DNA from: JBBIND01 sp037444075
GTDB taxonomy: Bacteria > Acidobacteriota > Terriglobia > Bryobacterales > Bryobacteraceae
DNA: 28,403 bases
Reading direction: 5' to 3'
NCBI GenBank assembly: GCA_037444075.1
Contig: JBBIND010000054.1
Location: forward strand, 1 to 28,403
Positions within the stretch are counted from its first letter, which is position 1; every line of letters starts with the position of its first letter. Of the stretch, positions 17,701 through 24,179 are shown piece by piece. The position numbers and the translations under genes are program-made. The notes under the pieces are model-generated. The model was not told the origin of the DNA and did no database searches. It was given only the letters and a program-made list of their open reading frames with translations.

Positions 17701-18415
17701 TGGTGATGGCGGCGCCCGTGCTCTGCCCGATCTCCGCGTTGAAGTTGCTGGTCTCGACCTTGAACTCCGCGATGGCGTCCGTGTACGGCAGATAGGCCGT
17801 GCGCCGGCTGGGCCCCTGGTTGGGCGATCCGTCCAGCGTCCAGGCGTTGCCCCCGATGTTGCCGCTCACGTTGTAGTCCGAGCCGCCAATGTTGGAGTGC
17901 AGCGCCAGGTAGTTGTTGACGCCGCCGGTTTGGATGCCCGGCGCCAACTTAACGAGCAACAGAGCGCTGTTGCCCATCACCGGCAGTTCCATCAGCGACT
18001 TATTGTCGATGACTCGCCCGGTGCTCACCGCGTTGGTCTCGAGCAGCGGCGCGTCCGCGACTACCGATACCGTCTCGGTTACGCCGCCAATCTCCAGGTT
18101 CAGCGTTACTTCCAGCCGCGACGAAACCGGCAGCGTGATGCCCCGGCGCAGCAGCTTTTTGAAACCTTCCATCTCGGCTGAGATCTCGTATTGGCCGGGC
18201 ATCAGGAGGTTCCCCTCGTAGTAGCCCGTGTCGTTACTTCTGATCGTCTGGGTGACGCCGGTTTCGGCGTTCCGCAGCACGACGGTAGCTCCGGCAACTG
18301 CCGCGCCCTGCGGGTCGAGCACACGCCCGAACAGCATGGAGCGGGTTTCCTGGCCGAATCCGGCGCAGGCCAACAGACATAACAGCGCAGCGAGGCGCCA
18401 AAATCCTTGAATCAT
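14714..18415 (-). CDS. Oar-like TonB-dependent outer-membrane receptor
   Basis: This is a 1233-residue outer-membrane protein with a Sec signal (IQGFWRLAALLCLLACAGFGQ). A carboxypeptidase-regulatory-like domain follows at about residues 25-105 (MLFGRVLDPQGAAVAGATV, GYYEGNLLMPGQYEISAE), then a TonB plug (about 110-230, with VTETVSVVADAPLLET and MELPVMGNS) and a large beta-barrel. The protein ends in RIQF, a C-terminal phenylalanine typical of proteins inserted by the BAM complex. This architecture is greatly expanded in Acidobacteriota and is thought to import large substrates such as oligosaccharides; the ligand cannot be told from sequence. No SusD partner is present. The ATG at 18415 has a good Shine-Dalgarno (AAGGGG, 7 nt upstream), unlike most genes in this window. 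Confidence 0.93.
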   Translation of the reverse strand: MIQGFWRLAALLCLLACAGFGQETRSMLFGRVLDPQGAAVAGATVVLRNAETGVTQTIRSNDTGYYEGNLLMPGQYEISAEMEGFKKLLRRGITLPVSSRLEVTLNLEIGGVTETVSVVADAPLLETNAVSTGRVIDNKSLMELPVMGNSALLLVKLAPGIQTGGVNNYLALHSNIGGSDYNVSGNIGGNAWTLDGSPNQGPSRRTAYLPYTDAIAEFKVETSNFNAEIGQSTGAAITMISKSGTNDLHGTATWQHWQQRWQGTPFFVKQNYFRRIAAADAAGNTALAQELRNTDKQPTGRSNNWGASVGGPVRIPKLYDGRNRMFWFFTYNGFKDVKVEDAANFNRTVPTARNRDGDFSELLQVRINPARYIIHDPTSITRDPARPNNFIRTPFAGNVIPRSRFANPAYDTYKNIYPMPNVSRPVTEDPVNNYLASQTPYNWDYYAYSNRLDYQVSDRWRVFGRWSINNFGPEDRGDWVYETARGLNLNGLVRNNKGGNIDAVYTQSPTTLWNLNVAVNQFREGNIQPKALEFKPSSVGLPAYMDAHAGAQALLPQMTLSDYSTVSPGGFNVWTRFRMATAKVQGTFIRGKHSLSSAFDMRSQFRTGGGGGNTSGNFTFNQNYLRRNDDGLTPAANLGLSWAAFILGIPSSASVAINDSFATNTPYYAWFLQDTWRVSPKLTLNLGLRMEYERGATERFNRMVGNFNPTADIPIAAGAQAAYTANPLPQLPASQFQIRGGNTYVGAGGSPRELYQSELMLLPRLGISYQLNEKTVLRAGYGLFYDTLNVLNYGPNQFGFSRSTSAIISNDFGQTWGAATAPYPANANPNNFRSILNDPFPVRADGSRFDVPTRDALGSMAYAGRGFGYTDFNTRHPRQQRWQVGIQRQFGATMVVTASYVGTRASRISQFSSGGNVPGRTLQPLPAQYWVSGLTRDESAQRLLNENVPNPFFIGNFRQADFSPLVWADMNANSFFTSRIIQRQRLLRAFPHINGLTNNSEDSAFTRTNEFQVSFEKRFAQGWNLNLSYTAMRLRDADIFLNEFDTQRYYRMSNDGRPHRFTGTGIYTVPVGKGRRYLGNSNRLVDALVGGWQFGATYEWQPGPLLDWGNAFYYGSDVKNIKNVSRTWDTWFNTDGFERVQARGPAGYHTRVFPTRIAGLRADSTSQWNANAAKNFKLSESANMQIRLDALNVQNRSQMSGPNTDPFNTNFGRIVSQTSAVNRWLQVQARIQF

Positions 18416-18490
18416 TGAAGTACCCCTTGTAGCAGACAATCTGAAAGAACAACATCCGGGTTCACCCGCCCGGACGCAGAACACCAAAGA

Positions 18491-18521
18491 AGTATATCTC
18501 AAAACGGACCCCTCGGCTCAA
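18491..18521 (-). promoter_or_regulatory. possible promoter of the TonB-dependent receptor
   Basis: On the minus strand a -10-like TATACT (18491-18496) follows a -35-like TTGAGC (18516-18521) with a long 19-nt spacer. This would give a leader of about 70 nt containing the AAGGGG ribosome-binding site. The -10 is good and the -35 weak. Confidence 0.35.
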
Positions 18522-18551
18522 GCCCCCAACCGCCTTCTTCCTGAAGCTTCT

Positions 18552-18866
18552 TTAATGGCAGCTGCGAGCCGTGTGGCCGCAAACGACCACGTGACGGACT
18601 TTGAGAGCCGTCACCGCGAACTCGATAGTCGCGGTCACGCCGCCTGGAATCGCTCCGTAGGGTGGCACGAGGTTGCCCGCATTCCGAATCACAAACAGTT
18701 CGCCGGGCTCCGTGCGCGTGAACAGTTCCGGAACGATACGAGAGTCCGCACAGGTGATGAACAGCGTTTCAGGCTGCTGCCCCGCGGCCAGATCCTCGAA
18801 AAGGCGCTGCTTGGAGGGGAAAACCTCCCGCTGGAAGGAGACGACACCATCAATCAGTTTCCTCAT
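18552..18866 (-). pseudogene. beta-carbonic anhydrase, 3'-truncated remnant
   Basis: The 104-residue frame is the N-terminal half of a beta-class carbonic anhydrase: ITCADSRIVPE (Cys39 zinc ligand with the Asp41-Arg43 dyad), FVIRNAGNLVPPYG, GGVTATIEFAV and VVVCGH (His98 zinc ligand). Family members continue as CGHxxCGA with the third ligand cysteine and another ~100 residues. Here the frame reads CGHTARSCH and stops. In a neighbouring frame AAIKEA resembles the next family residues for a few codons, so a small frameshift may precede the break, but then homology ends and the receptor's upstream region follows. Without the third ligand and the C-terminal half it should be inactive. Confidence 0.8.
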
Positions 18867-18938
18867 ACTCGCTTCGGTTCAACTGCCAGAATATGACAAC
18901 GGGTGCTGCGGTTACCGTTTCGCCTCGGGGCATTCGTT

Positions 18939-18956
18939 GAGTCTGCGATGAGACTC
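18939..18956. repeat. small hairpin upstream of nuoM
   Basis: GAGTCT (18939-18944) and AGACTC (18951-18956) form a 6-bp stem around GCGATG. It lies in the 265-base space between the carbonic anhydrase remnant and nuoM, well upstream of the nuoM promoter. No assigned role. Confidence 0.35.
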
Positions 18957-19040
18957 CGCTGCAAAGAAGCGGCGGATAAGGACGTTGCGGGGCCGGCGCC
19001 GCTGGACAAACCCTGGACGGGTGGCGATTCCGCAACTGGC

Positions 19041-19082
19041 GGCTCAAGTCACGCGGCTCAAGTCAGGGGGCTCAAGTCAGGT
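19041..19082 (+). repeat. three 14-bp direct repeats upstream of nuoM
   Basis: GGCTCAAGTCA occurs three times at 19041, 19055 and 19069, each unit being 14 bases long; units 2 and 3 share 13 of 14 bases. The array ends directly against a -35-like hexamer, so it may be an operator or activator-binding array for nuoM, or simply a short tandem duplication. Confidence 0.8.
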
Positions 19083-19112
19083 TTGCCCGGACAGCGTCGG
19101 TTCATTTAAGAT
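19083..19112 (+). promoter_or_regulatory. candidate sigma-70 promoter of nuoM
   Basis: A -35-like TTGCCC (19083-19088) and a -10-like TAAGAT (19107-19112) are separated by 18 nt; each matches consensus at four of six positions. The start point would be near 19119, giving a short leader of about 13 nt before the ATG at 19132. The -35 begins on the base after the 14-bp repeat array. Confidence 0.45.
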
Positions 19113-19131
19113 GTAGGACTACCCCTCGCGT

Positions 19132-20700
19132 ATGGAGTACATCCTCTCGATCGTCCTGCTGACGCCCCTGGCCGGTTTCCTTGTACTGTTGCTAATACCT
19201 TCTTCGAACGGGCGTGCCATCAAGCTTTGGGCGAACTTCGCCTCCCTGGCCGGATTCCTGGTGAGCCTTCCGCTCGTCTATCACTGGGACCGTACGAAGG
19301 ACTTCCAGTTCGTGGAACGCGTGGACTGGATTCCCTCCATCGGCGCCTCCTACCACCTGGGCATCGACGGTTTCAGCCTGTTGCTCGTGGTAATGACAAC
19401 CCTGTTGGGATTCCTGTCGATTCTCTCCAGTTGGAATGCCATACAACACCGGCTGAAAGAGTATTACGCCAATTTCCTGATCCTCCAGGTAGGCATGCTG
19501 GGCGTCTTCATGGCCCTGGATTTCCTGCTGTTTTTCGTTTTCTGGGAACTGGTCCTGGTGCCGATGTATTTCATCATCGCCATCTGGGGAAGCGAACGCC
19601 GGCTGTATTCCGCCATCAAGTTCGTGGTCTACACGCTGATTGGCAGTGTGTTGATGCTGCTGGGCATTCTGGCTCTGTACTACGAACACCACCGCCAGCA
19701 CGGCATCTACAGTTTCGACATATTTGAGTTGATGAACACCAGCCTGCCGGCTTCGATGGCGTGGTGGGTGTTCTGGGCTTTCTTCCTCGGTTTCGCCGTG
19801 AAAGTGCCCATGTTCCCGTTTCACACGTGGCTGCCTGACGCTCACAGCGACGCACCCACCGCCGGCTCGGTGGTCCTGGCCAGCGTGCTGCTGAAAATGG
19901 GGACTTACGGTTTTCTGCGGTTCTCGTTGCCCATGTTGCCGGAAACGTCGAAGGATCCGTGGGTCATTAACGCCATCGCGGTGCTGTCGATCATCGCCAT
20001 CGTTTACGGGGCGTTGGTTTGCCTGATGCAGAAAGACTGGAAGCGGCTGGTGGCCTATTCTTCGGTCAGCCACATGGGCTTCTGCACGCTGGGCATCTTT
20101 GCCCTTAACCCGGCGGGCATAGCCGGATCCATCCTCCAGCAGATCAACCACGGCATCTCCACCGGCATGTTGTTCCTCATCGTCGGCGTCGCCTACGAGC
20201 GCCGCCACACGCGCATGATCGCCGAATACAGCGGTTTGCTCCGCGTGATGCCTGTCTTCACGATCGTCTTTCTGATTGCAGCGCTAAGCTCCATGGGCAT
20301 GCCGCCGCTGAACGGCTTCATTGGCGAGATCACCATCCTGCAAGGCGTCTACCAGATGTCTTTCAATTGGGCATTCTGGTGCGTGGTGGGCATCGCTCTG
20401 GGCGCAGCCTATCTGCTGTGGCTTTTCCAGCGCACCATGCTGGGAGACCTCGGCGAGAAGAACTTCAAACTGAAGGACCTCAGCCTGCGTGAAGTAATCG
20501 TTTTCGCGCCGCTGCTGGTGGGCGCGGTCTGGATCGGCGTGTACCCGAAGCCGTTCTTCGACATCCTGGAACGGCCGGTGGCGCAGATCGTGGAACGTGT
20601 GCGTCCGGGCTACTACGCCGAGCGCAACCTGCCGAACCCGCTGATCACTCCTGCCGCTTCGGCGAGCCTATCTGCACCAGCTCAGACGGTGATGCGTTGA
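19132..20700 (+). CDS. nuoM: NADH-quinone oxidoreductase subunit M (orphan)
   Basis: NuoM is one of the three antiporter-like proton-pumping subunits of respiratory complex I in the inner membrane. The 522 residues contain about 14 hydrophobic helices. Charged residues needed for pumping are visible: Glu139 in FFVFWELVLVPMYF, Lys224 in AVKVPMFPFHTWLPDAH, and Lys255 in VLLKMGTYGF; AYSSVSHMGF and MGMPPLNGFIGE are further NuoM-type motifs. The gene has no nuoL before it and no nuoN after it, although these normally flank nuoM; the neighbours are a carbonic anhydrase remnant and a convergent radical SAM gene whose 3' end overlaps it by 56 bases. It is either a displaced member of the main nuo set or an extra copy. 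Confidence 0.93.
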   Translation: MEYILSIVLLTPLAGFLVLLLIPSSNGRAIKLWANFASLAGFLVSLPLVYHWDRTKDFQFVERVDWIPSIGASYHLGIDGFSLLLVVMTTLLGFLSILSSWNAIQHRLKEYYANFLILQVGMLGVFMALDFLLFFVFWELVLVPMYFIIAIWGSERRLYSAIKFVVYTLIGSVLMLLGILALYYEHHRQHGIYSFDIFELMNTSLPASMAWWVFWAFFLGFAVKVPMFPFHTWLPDAHSDAPTAGSVVLASVLLKMGTYGFLRFSLPMLPETSKDPWVINAIAVLSIIAIVYGALVCLMQKDWKRLVAYSSVSHMGFCTLGIFALNPAGIAGSILQQINHGISTGMLFLIVGVAYERRHTRMIAEYSGLLRVMPVFTIVFLIAALSSMGMPPLNGFIGEITILQGVYQMSFNWAFWCVVGIALGAAYLLWLFQRTMLGDLGEKNFKLKDLSLREVIVFAPLLVGAVWIGVYPKPFFDILERPVAQIVERVRPGYYAERNLPNPLITPAASASLSAPAQTVMR

Positions 20701-21721
20701 CCGGACGCGCGGGCTTCAGCATTCGCCCGAGGAATCCCGAATAGTAGACCAGCCTTTCAATCAGCGGCAGCAACCGCCGCACCGTGCGCCCATGGAGGAG
20801 CAGGCTGCCCGCCACCAGCAACGGATGCGGCGCCGGAGCGCAGCAGCGCGAGCAGATGTCGATTTCCGCTCCGCGCCCGCTGGCATGCTTGCGGCGCATT
20901 TTCTGCATGGCGGGTGAATTCCAGATCTCGCTGAGAGAGCTTTCGCCGATTCGCCCCAGCGTTTTCCCCCCAAGCATGTAGCTCTGGCAGCACGGGTAGA
21001 CGTCCCCGTTGTACTTCACATAAAGTGGGCCGCGCCAAAGGTAGTGGCAGGGATACTTCAGGTCGAGACCCGCCCGGACGGGCTCAGGCTTGAGCAGGTT
21101 CGTTTCATCCTCTTTGACCCGTACCTGGTCCACTCCCGGAACCTTTCTCCAGAACCTCGCGAATTCGGTGGTTTCGCTGGCGTTGCCGTCCAGCCGGACC
21201 ATTTGGACTACGATCTGCATCCCCGAGCCGAGCTGCTTCTTTAACCGGGCAAAGCTGATGAAGTTGTCGCGGACCTTGTCAAAGCGCGCCCCCTTGCGGT
21301 AATGATCGAAAGACTCGGGCGTGGCGCCGTCAAAACTGAAGGTGATCTGCTCGAGCGGCGAATCCAGCAGACGCCTGGAAGCGGCCTCATCCAGCAACGT
21401 TCCGTTGGTGGAGAGCAGCGTGGATACGCCCCGGTCCGCGCAGCGCCGGATGCGTTCCACGATCTTCGCATCGAGCAGCGGTTCGCCCAGGCCGATCAGC
21501 ATCATGTGCTCCGCCGAACGGGCGGTTTCATCCACCAGCCGGTTGAAGACGCCGTCGGACATGTCCTCCTTCGGTTGCGGGATCGTCTCACGCGGGCACA
21601 TGGGGCAATAGAGGTTGCACTTGGCCGTTGTCTCGACGATATGCTCCACAGGCAAGGCGTTGAGCTTATGCCGGCCCCGCAGAAATCCCCACAAAAGCTT
21701 GGCCCGATTCCAGGCGCGCAT
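20645..21721 (-). CDS. radical SAM protein with SPASM-type C-terminal cysteines
   Basis: The 358-residue protein has the radical SAM cluster motif CNLYCPMC (Cys35, Cys39, Cys42) at the start of a partial TIM barrel, then GLGEPLLD (the GGE-like SAM-contact motif) and LLSTNGTLL. The C-terminal part holds a SPASM-like set of cysteines: YPCC in a segment typical of the family (GDVYPCC, LGRIGESSLSEIWN) and ICSRCCAP. Such proteins bind an extra 4Fe-4S cluster and modify peptides or other substrates, but no precursor peptide is encoded nearby, so the substrate is unknown. A GAGG 7 nt before the ATG and a TACAAT further upstream support the start. Its last 56 bases overlap the 3' end of nuoM on the opposite strand. 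It is divergent from the photolyase gene. Confidence 0.88.
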   Translation of the reverse strand: MRAWNRAKLLWGFLRGRHKLNALPVEHIVETTAKCNLYCPMCPRETIPQPKEDMSDGVFNRLVDETARSAEHMMLIGLGEPLLDAKIVERIRRCADRGVSTLLSTNGTLLDEAASRRLLDSPLEQITFSFDGATPESFDHYRKGARFDKVRDNFISFARLKKQLGSGMQIVVQMVRLDGNASETTEFARFWRKVPGVDQVRVKEDETNLLKPEPVRAGLDLKYPCHYLWRGPLYVKYNGDVYPCCQSYMLGGKTLGRIGESSLSEIWNSPAMQKMRRKHASGRGAEIDICSRCCAPAPHPLLVAGSLLLHGRTVRRLLPLIERLVYYSGFLGRMLKPARPVNASPSELVQIGSPKRQE

Positions 21722-21778
21722 GACTTATCCTCTATTGTAAACAGTAGTGGTGAACCGCCCGAACGGAGAGCGTCCGTT

Positions 21779-23263
21779 ATGAGCCCCACTCGACGCGGCA
21801 CAAAACGCGCAAAGCAGCGCGCGCAGCTACTCGAGATGAAAGACAGCGCGGAGCGCAAATTGGAGCCCCGTGTGCTCCCGCTCAACGAGCGGCCGCCGCG
21901 GCCGGAATCGTCCTGGGTGCTTTATTGCGCGCAAGCCTCCCGCCGGACTGAGTCGCACCACGGGCTCGCTTTCGCGGCGCGGCTGGCAAATCGCTTCCGT
22001 CTGCCGCTGCTCTACCTGGAGGAACTGCGATGCGAACAGTGCGCTAATGACCGCATGCACACCTTCGCGCTCGAAGGCGTCCCGGAGAAGGCAAGGAGGC
22101 TGGCGGAACTCGATATCGGGTACGCGTTCAGGCTGCACACGGACCCGGCGGAAGGAGATAAATGGCTTTTGGAGGCAACCTCCCAGGCAGCCGCGATCGT
22201 ACTGGATGATTACCCGGTTCCTCCTCACCGCGAGTCCAACGAGAAGTTGGCCGCCAGAATCGACGTGGCTGCATACGCAGTGGAGTCGAGTTGCGTTGTG
22301 CCCATGAGCTTGTTCACCAAGCGCGAGTATGCGGCCTACACGATTCGCCCGAAAATCACCCGGCTTTTGGCGGAGCACATGCAGCCCGCCCCGGGCATTG
22401 AAGTTGAGCGGCCATTCCGCGAAAAACCTCCCGCCTGGCACACGGAGGTGGCAGAGGCAGGAATCAAGCGGCTGGTGGCCAGGTGCCCCATTGACCACGG
22501 CATACCTCCATCCACCTGCTTCCGAGGCGGCCGCCGCAACGCTGAGCGGCGGCTGGAGATATTCCTGGAACAGAACTTACACCGCTACGGCGGCGAGCGG
22601 AATGATCCCACGGCGCATGCCACTTCGAACCTGAGCCCCTATCTGCACTTCGGGCAAATCTCGTCGCTCGAAACGGCACTGGCTGCTCAGAGCTATGCCG
22701 AGGCGCACAGCCTGGCGGCGGAGGCCTTCCTCGAAGAACTGATCGTACGCCGCGAACTCGCTTTCAATTTCGCCCTCCACGAACCGAAGAGGCTGCGCAC
22801 GCTCGACAGCCTGCCCGATTGGGTTCGCAAAACGCTGAAGAAGCATGCCCGAGACAAGCGCGAGTACGTTTACACCCATGAACAGTTTGCCTCCGCCGAG
22901 ACGCATGACGAGCTCTGGAATGCGGCTCAGAAGGAGCTTCTCCTGCGCGGCAAAATCCACGGCTATTACCGGATGTACTGGGGCAAGAAGATCATCGAAT
23001 GGTCGGCGGATCACGAGGCAGCCTTGGAGACCATGCTGCGGCTTCATGACGTCTACGCTCTCGACGGCCGCGATCCGAACACCTACACGAACATCCTGTG
23101 GTGCTTCGGCTTGCACGACCGGCCCTGGAAAGGACGCCCCATCTTTGGAACCGTCCGGTGGATGTCGTTGGAGGGCATGCGGCGGAAGACCTCCGTCGAC
23201 GCATACCTGGCGGAGATGGACGAACTGGAGCGAACCGGCCAGGATCCGCTTCGCGTAGAATAG
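21779..23263 (+). CDS. phr: class II deoxyribodipyrimidine photolyase
   Basis: This enzyme uses FADH- and blue light to split cyclobutane pyrimidine dimers in DNA. Class II features are clear in the C-terminal FAD domain: LHFGQISS, ELIVRRELAFNF, THDELWNAAQ, GKIHGYYRMYWGKKIIEW, LDGRDPNTYTNILWC, HDRPWKGRPIFGTVRWM. The N-terminal antenna-type domain begins WVLYCAQASRRTESHHGLAF. The 494 residues are slightly longer than the usual ~450-480 because of a basic N-terminal extension (about 35 residues rich in Arg, Lys and Glu). The ATG at 21779 has a GGAGAG about 10 nt upstream; an internal ATG at 21836 would remove most of the basic tail. It is 57 bases from the divergent radical SAM gene and 7 bases before the TIGR01777 gene, so probably co-transcribed with the latter. 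Confidence 0.92.
   Translation: MSPTRRGTKRAKQRAQLLEMKDSAERKLEPRVLPLNERPPRPESSWVLYCAQASRRTESHHGLAFAARLANRFRLPLLYLEELRCEQCANDRMHTFALEGVPEKARRLAELDIGYAFRLHTDPAEGDKWLLEATSQAAAIVLDDYPVPPHRESNEKLAARIDVAAYAVESSCVVPMSLFTKREYAAYTIRPKITRLLAEHMQPAPGIEVERPFREKPPAWHTEVAEAGIKRLVARCPIDHGIPPSTCFRGGRRNAERRLEIFLEQNLHRYGGERNDPTAHATSNLSPYLHFGQISSLETALAAQSYAEAHSLAAEAFLEELIVRRELAFNFALHEPKRLRTLDSLPDWVRKTLKKHARDKREYVYTHEQFASAETHDELWNAAQKELLLRGKIHGYYRMYWGKKIIEWSADHEAALETMLRLHDVYALDGRDPNTYTNILWCFGLHDRPWKGRPIFGTVRWMSLEGMRRKTSVDAYLAEMDELERTGQDPLRVE
23256..23261 (+). promoter_or_regulatory. -10-like TAGAAT before the TIGR01777 gene
   Basis: TAGAAT overlaps the photolyase stop codon and ends 9 nt before the ATG at 23271. 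It could give a leaderless transcript in addition to read-through from the photolyase gene. Confidence 0.35.
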
Positions 23264-23270
23264 GCCAGTC

Positions 23271-24167
23271 ATGAACATCACCGTCACCGGAGGGACCGGC
23301 TTTATTGGCCGGCGTCTGGCGGAGCATCTCGTGAAGCAGGGGCATACCGTCCATCTGCTGGGACGGACGCTACGCAGCGGACTGCCCGCTCACCTGCGTT
23401 TCTCGCTCTGGGATGCGGCGCGCAGTGAACCGCCGCTGGACGCGCTGAGTGAATCCGATGCGGTGATTCACCTGGCTGGCGAATCCATCGGGCAGCGCTG
23501 GTCGCAGGATATCAAGCGGCGTATCCGCAGCAGCAGGATTGACGGCACACAGGGGCTGGTGAGCGCTCTGGCGAAATTGTCCAAGCCGCCCGCCATTTTA
23601 CTGAGTGCCTCCGCCGTCGGCTACTACGGGTCCAGGGGCGAGGAGGTTCTCACGGAGGACTCGGCCGCCGGAGAGGACTGGCTCGCGCAGATGGTCAGCG
23701 AGTGGGAGCAATCCGCCGGTCAAGCTGCGTCCCTGGGCATTCGCGTCGTGCTGCTGCGTACGGGCATGGTGCTTGGCCCGGGCGGCGCACTGCGGCAGAT
23801 CCTGCCCCCGTTCCGCGCCGGCGTCGGCGGGCGCCTGGGAAATGGTGATCAGTGGATGTCCTGGATTCATCTGCAAGACGCCGTTCGCCTCATCAGCTTC
23901 CCGCTGGACCAGCCCGGCGTACGGGGACCAGTGAACGTGACGGCGCCAAATCCGGTGAGAAACTCGGAATTCACCCGGCTGCTAGGGCGCCTGCTGAGGC
24001 GGCCTGCGCTGTTTCGCGTGCCGGAGTTCGGGTTGCGCATTCTGTTTGGCGAAATGGCCTCCATTCTTCTGGCCAGCCAGCGAGTGATTCCAGCGGCGGC
24101 CACAAGAGCTGGTTTTGAGTTCAAGTTTGCTGAGTTGGGACCTGCGCTGAGGGACCTCCTAAGGTAG
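23271..24167 (+). CDS. TIGR01777 family NAD(P)-dependent epimerase (YfcH-like)
   Basis: The 298-residue protein is a member of the extended SDR family TIGR01777. The N-terminal NAD(P)-binding loop is TGGTGFIGRRLAEHL (residues ~6-20). AVIHLAGESIGQRW and SASAVGYYGSRGEEVLTE are signature strands of this group, with the SDR-type tyrosine in GYYG. The C-terminal ~50 residues (RVPEFGLRILFGEMAS, then LLASQRVIPAAATRAGFEF) form the DUF1731 domain typical of full-length members. The biochemical role is not established in the family; old annotations as a SulA-like division inhibitor are not well founded. It begins 7 bases after the photolyase gene and is probably in its transcription unit. Confidence 0.9.
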   Translation: MNITVTGGTGFIGRRLAEHLVKQGHTVHLLGRTLRSGLPAHLRFSLWDAARSEPPLDALSESDAVIHLAGESIGQRWSQDIKRRIRSSRIDGTQGLVSALAKLSKPPAILLSASAVGYYGSRGEEVLTEDSAAGEDWLAQMVSEWEQSAGQAASLGIRVVLLRTGMVLGPGGALRQILPPFRAGVGGRLGNGDQWMSWIHLQDAVRLISFPLDQPGVRGPVNVTAPNPVRNSEFTRLLGRLLRRPALFRVPEFGLRILFGEMASILLASQRVIPAAATRAGFEFKFAELGPALRDLLR

Positions 24168-24173
24168 TACAAT
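24168..24173 (+). promoter_or_regulatory. -10-like TACAAT before the ADP-ribosylglycohydrolase-like gene
   Basis: TACAAT begins on the base after the stop codon of the previous gene and ends exactly 6 nt before the ATG at 24180. The expected transcription start falls on the A of the ATG. No useful Shine-Dalgarno sequence lies in the gap. Confidence 0.55.
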
Positions 24174-24179
24174 CTCCGC

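Noticed and set aside
16772..18181. 469-codon open frame antisense to the TonB receptor
   Set aside because: Valine/arginine-rich shadow of the receptor gene with no recognisable domain or start signal.
13852..18415. ICMT-like gene and TonB receptor as one operon
   Set aside because: They are separated by 271 bases holding a strong hairpin after the receptor gene and a separate -10-like box for the ICMT-like gene.
18939..18956. GAGTCT/AGACTC hairpin as a terminator of an upstream plus-strand gene
   Set aside because: No plus-strand gene ends nearby and no U-tract follows.
19192..20208. 338-codon open frame antisense to nuoM, rich in Gln, His and Asp
   Set aside because: This is the usual reverse complement of hydrophobic membrane codons.
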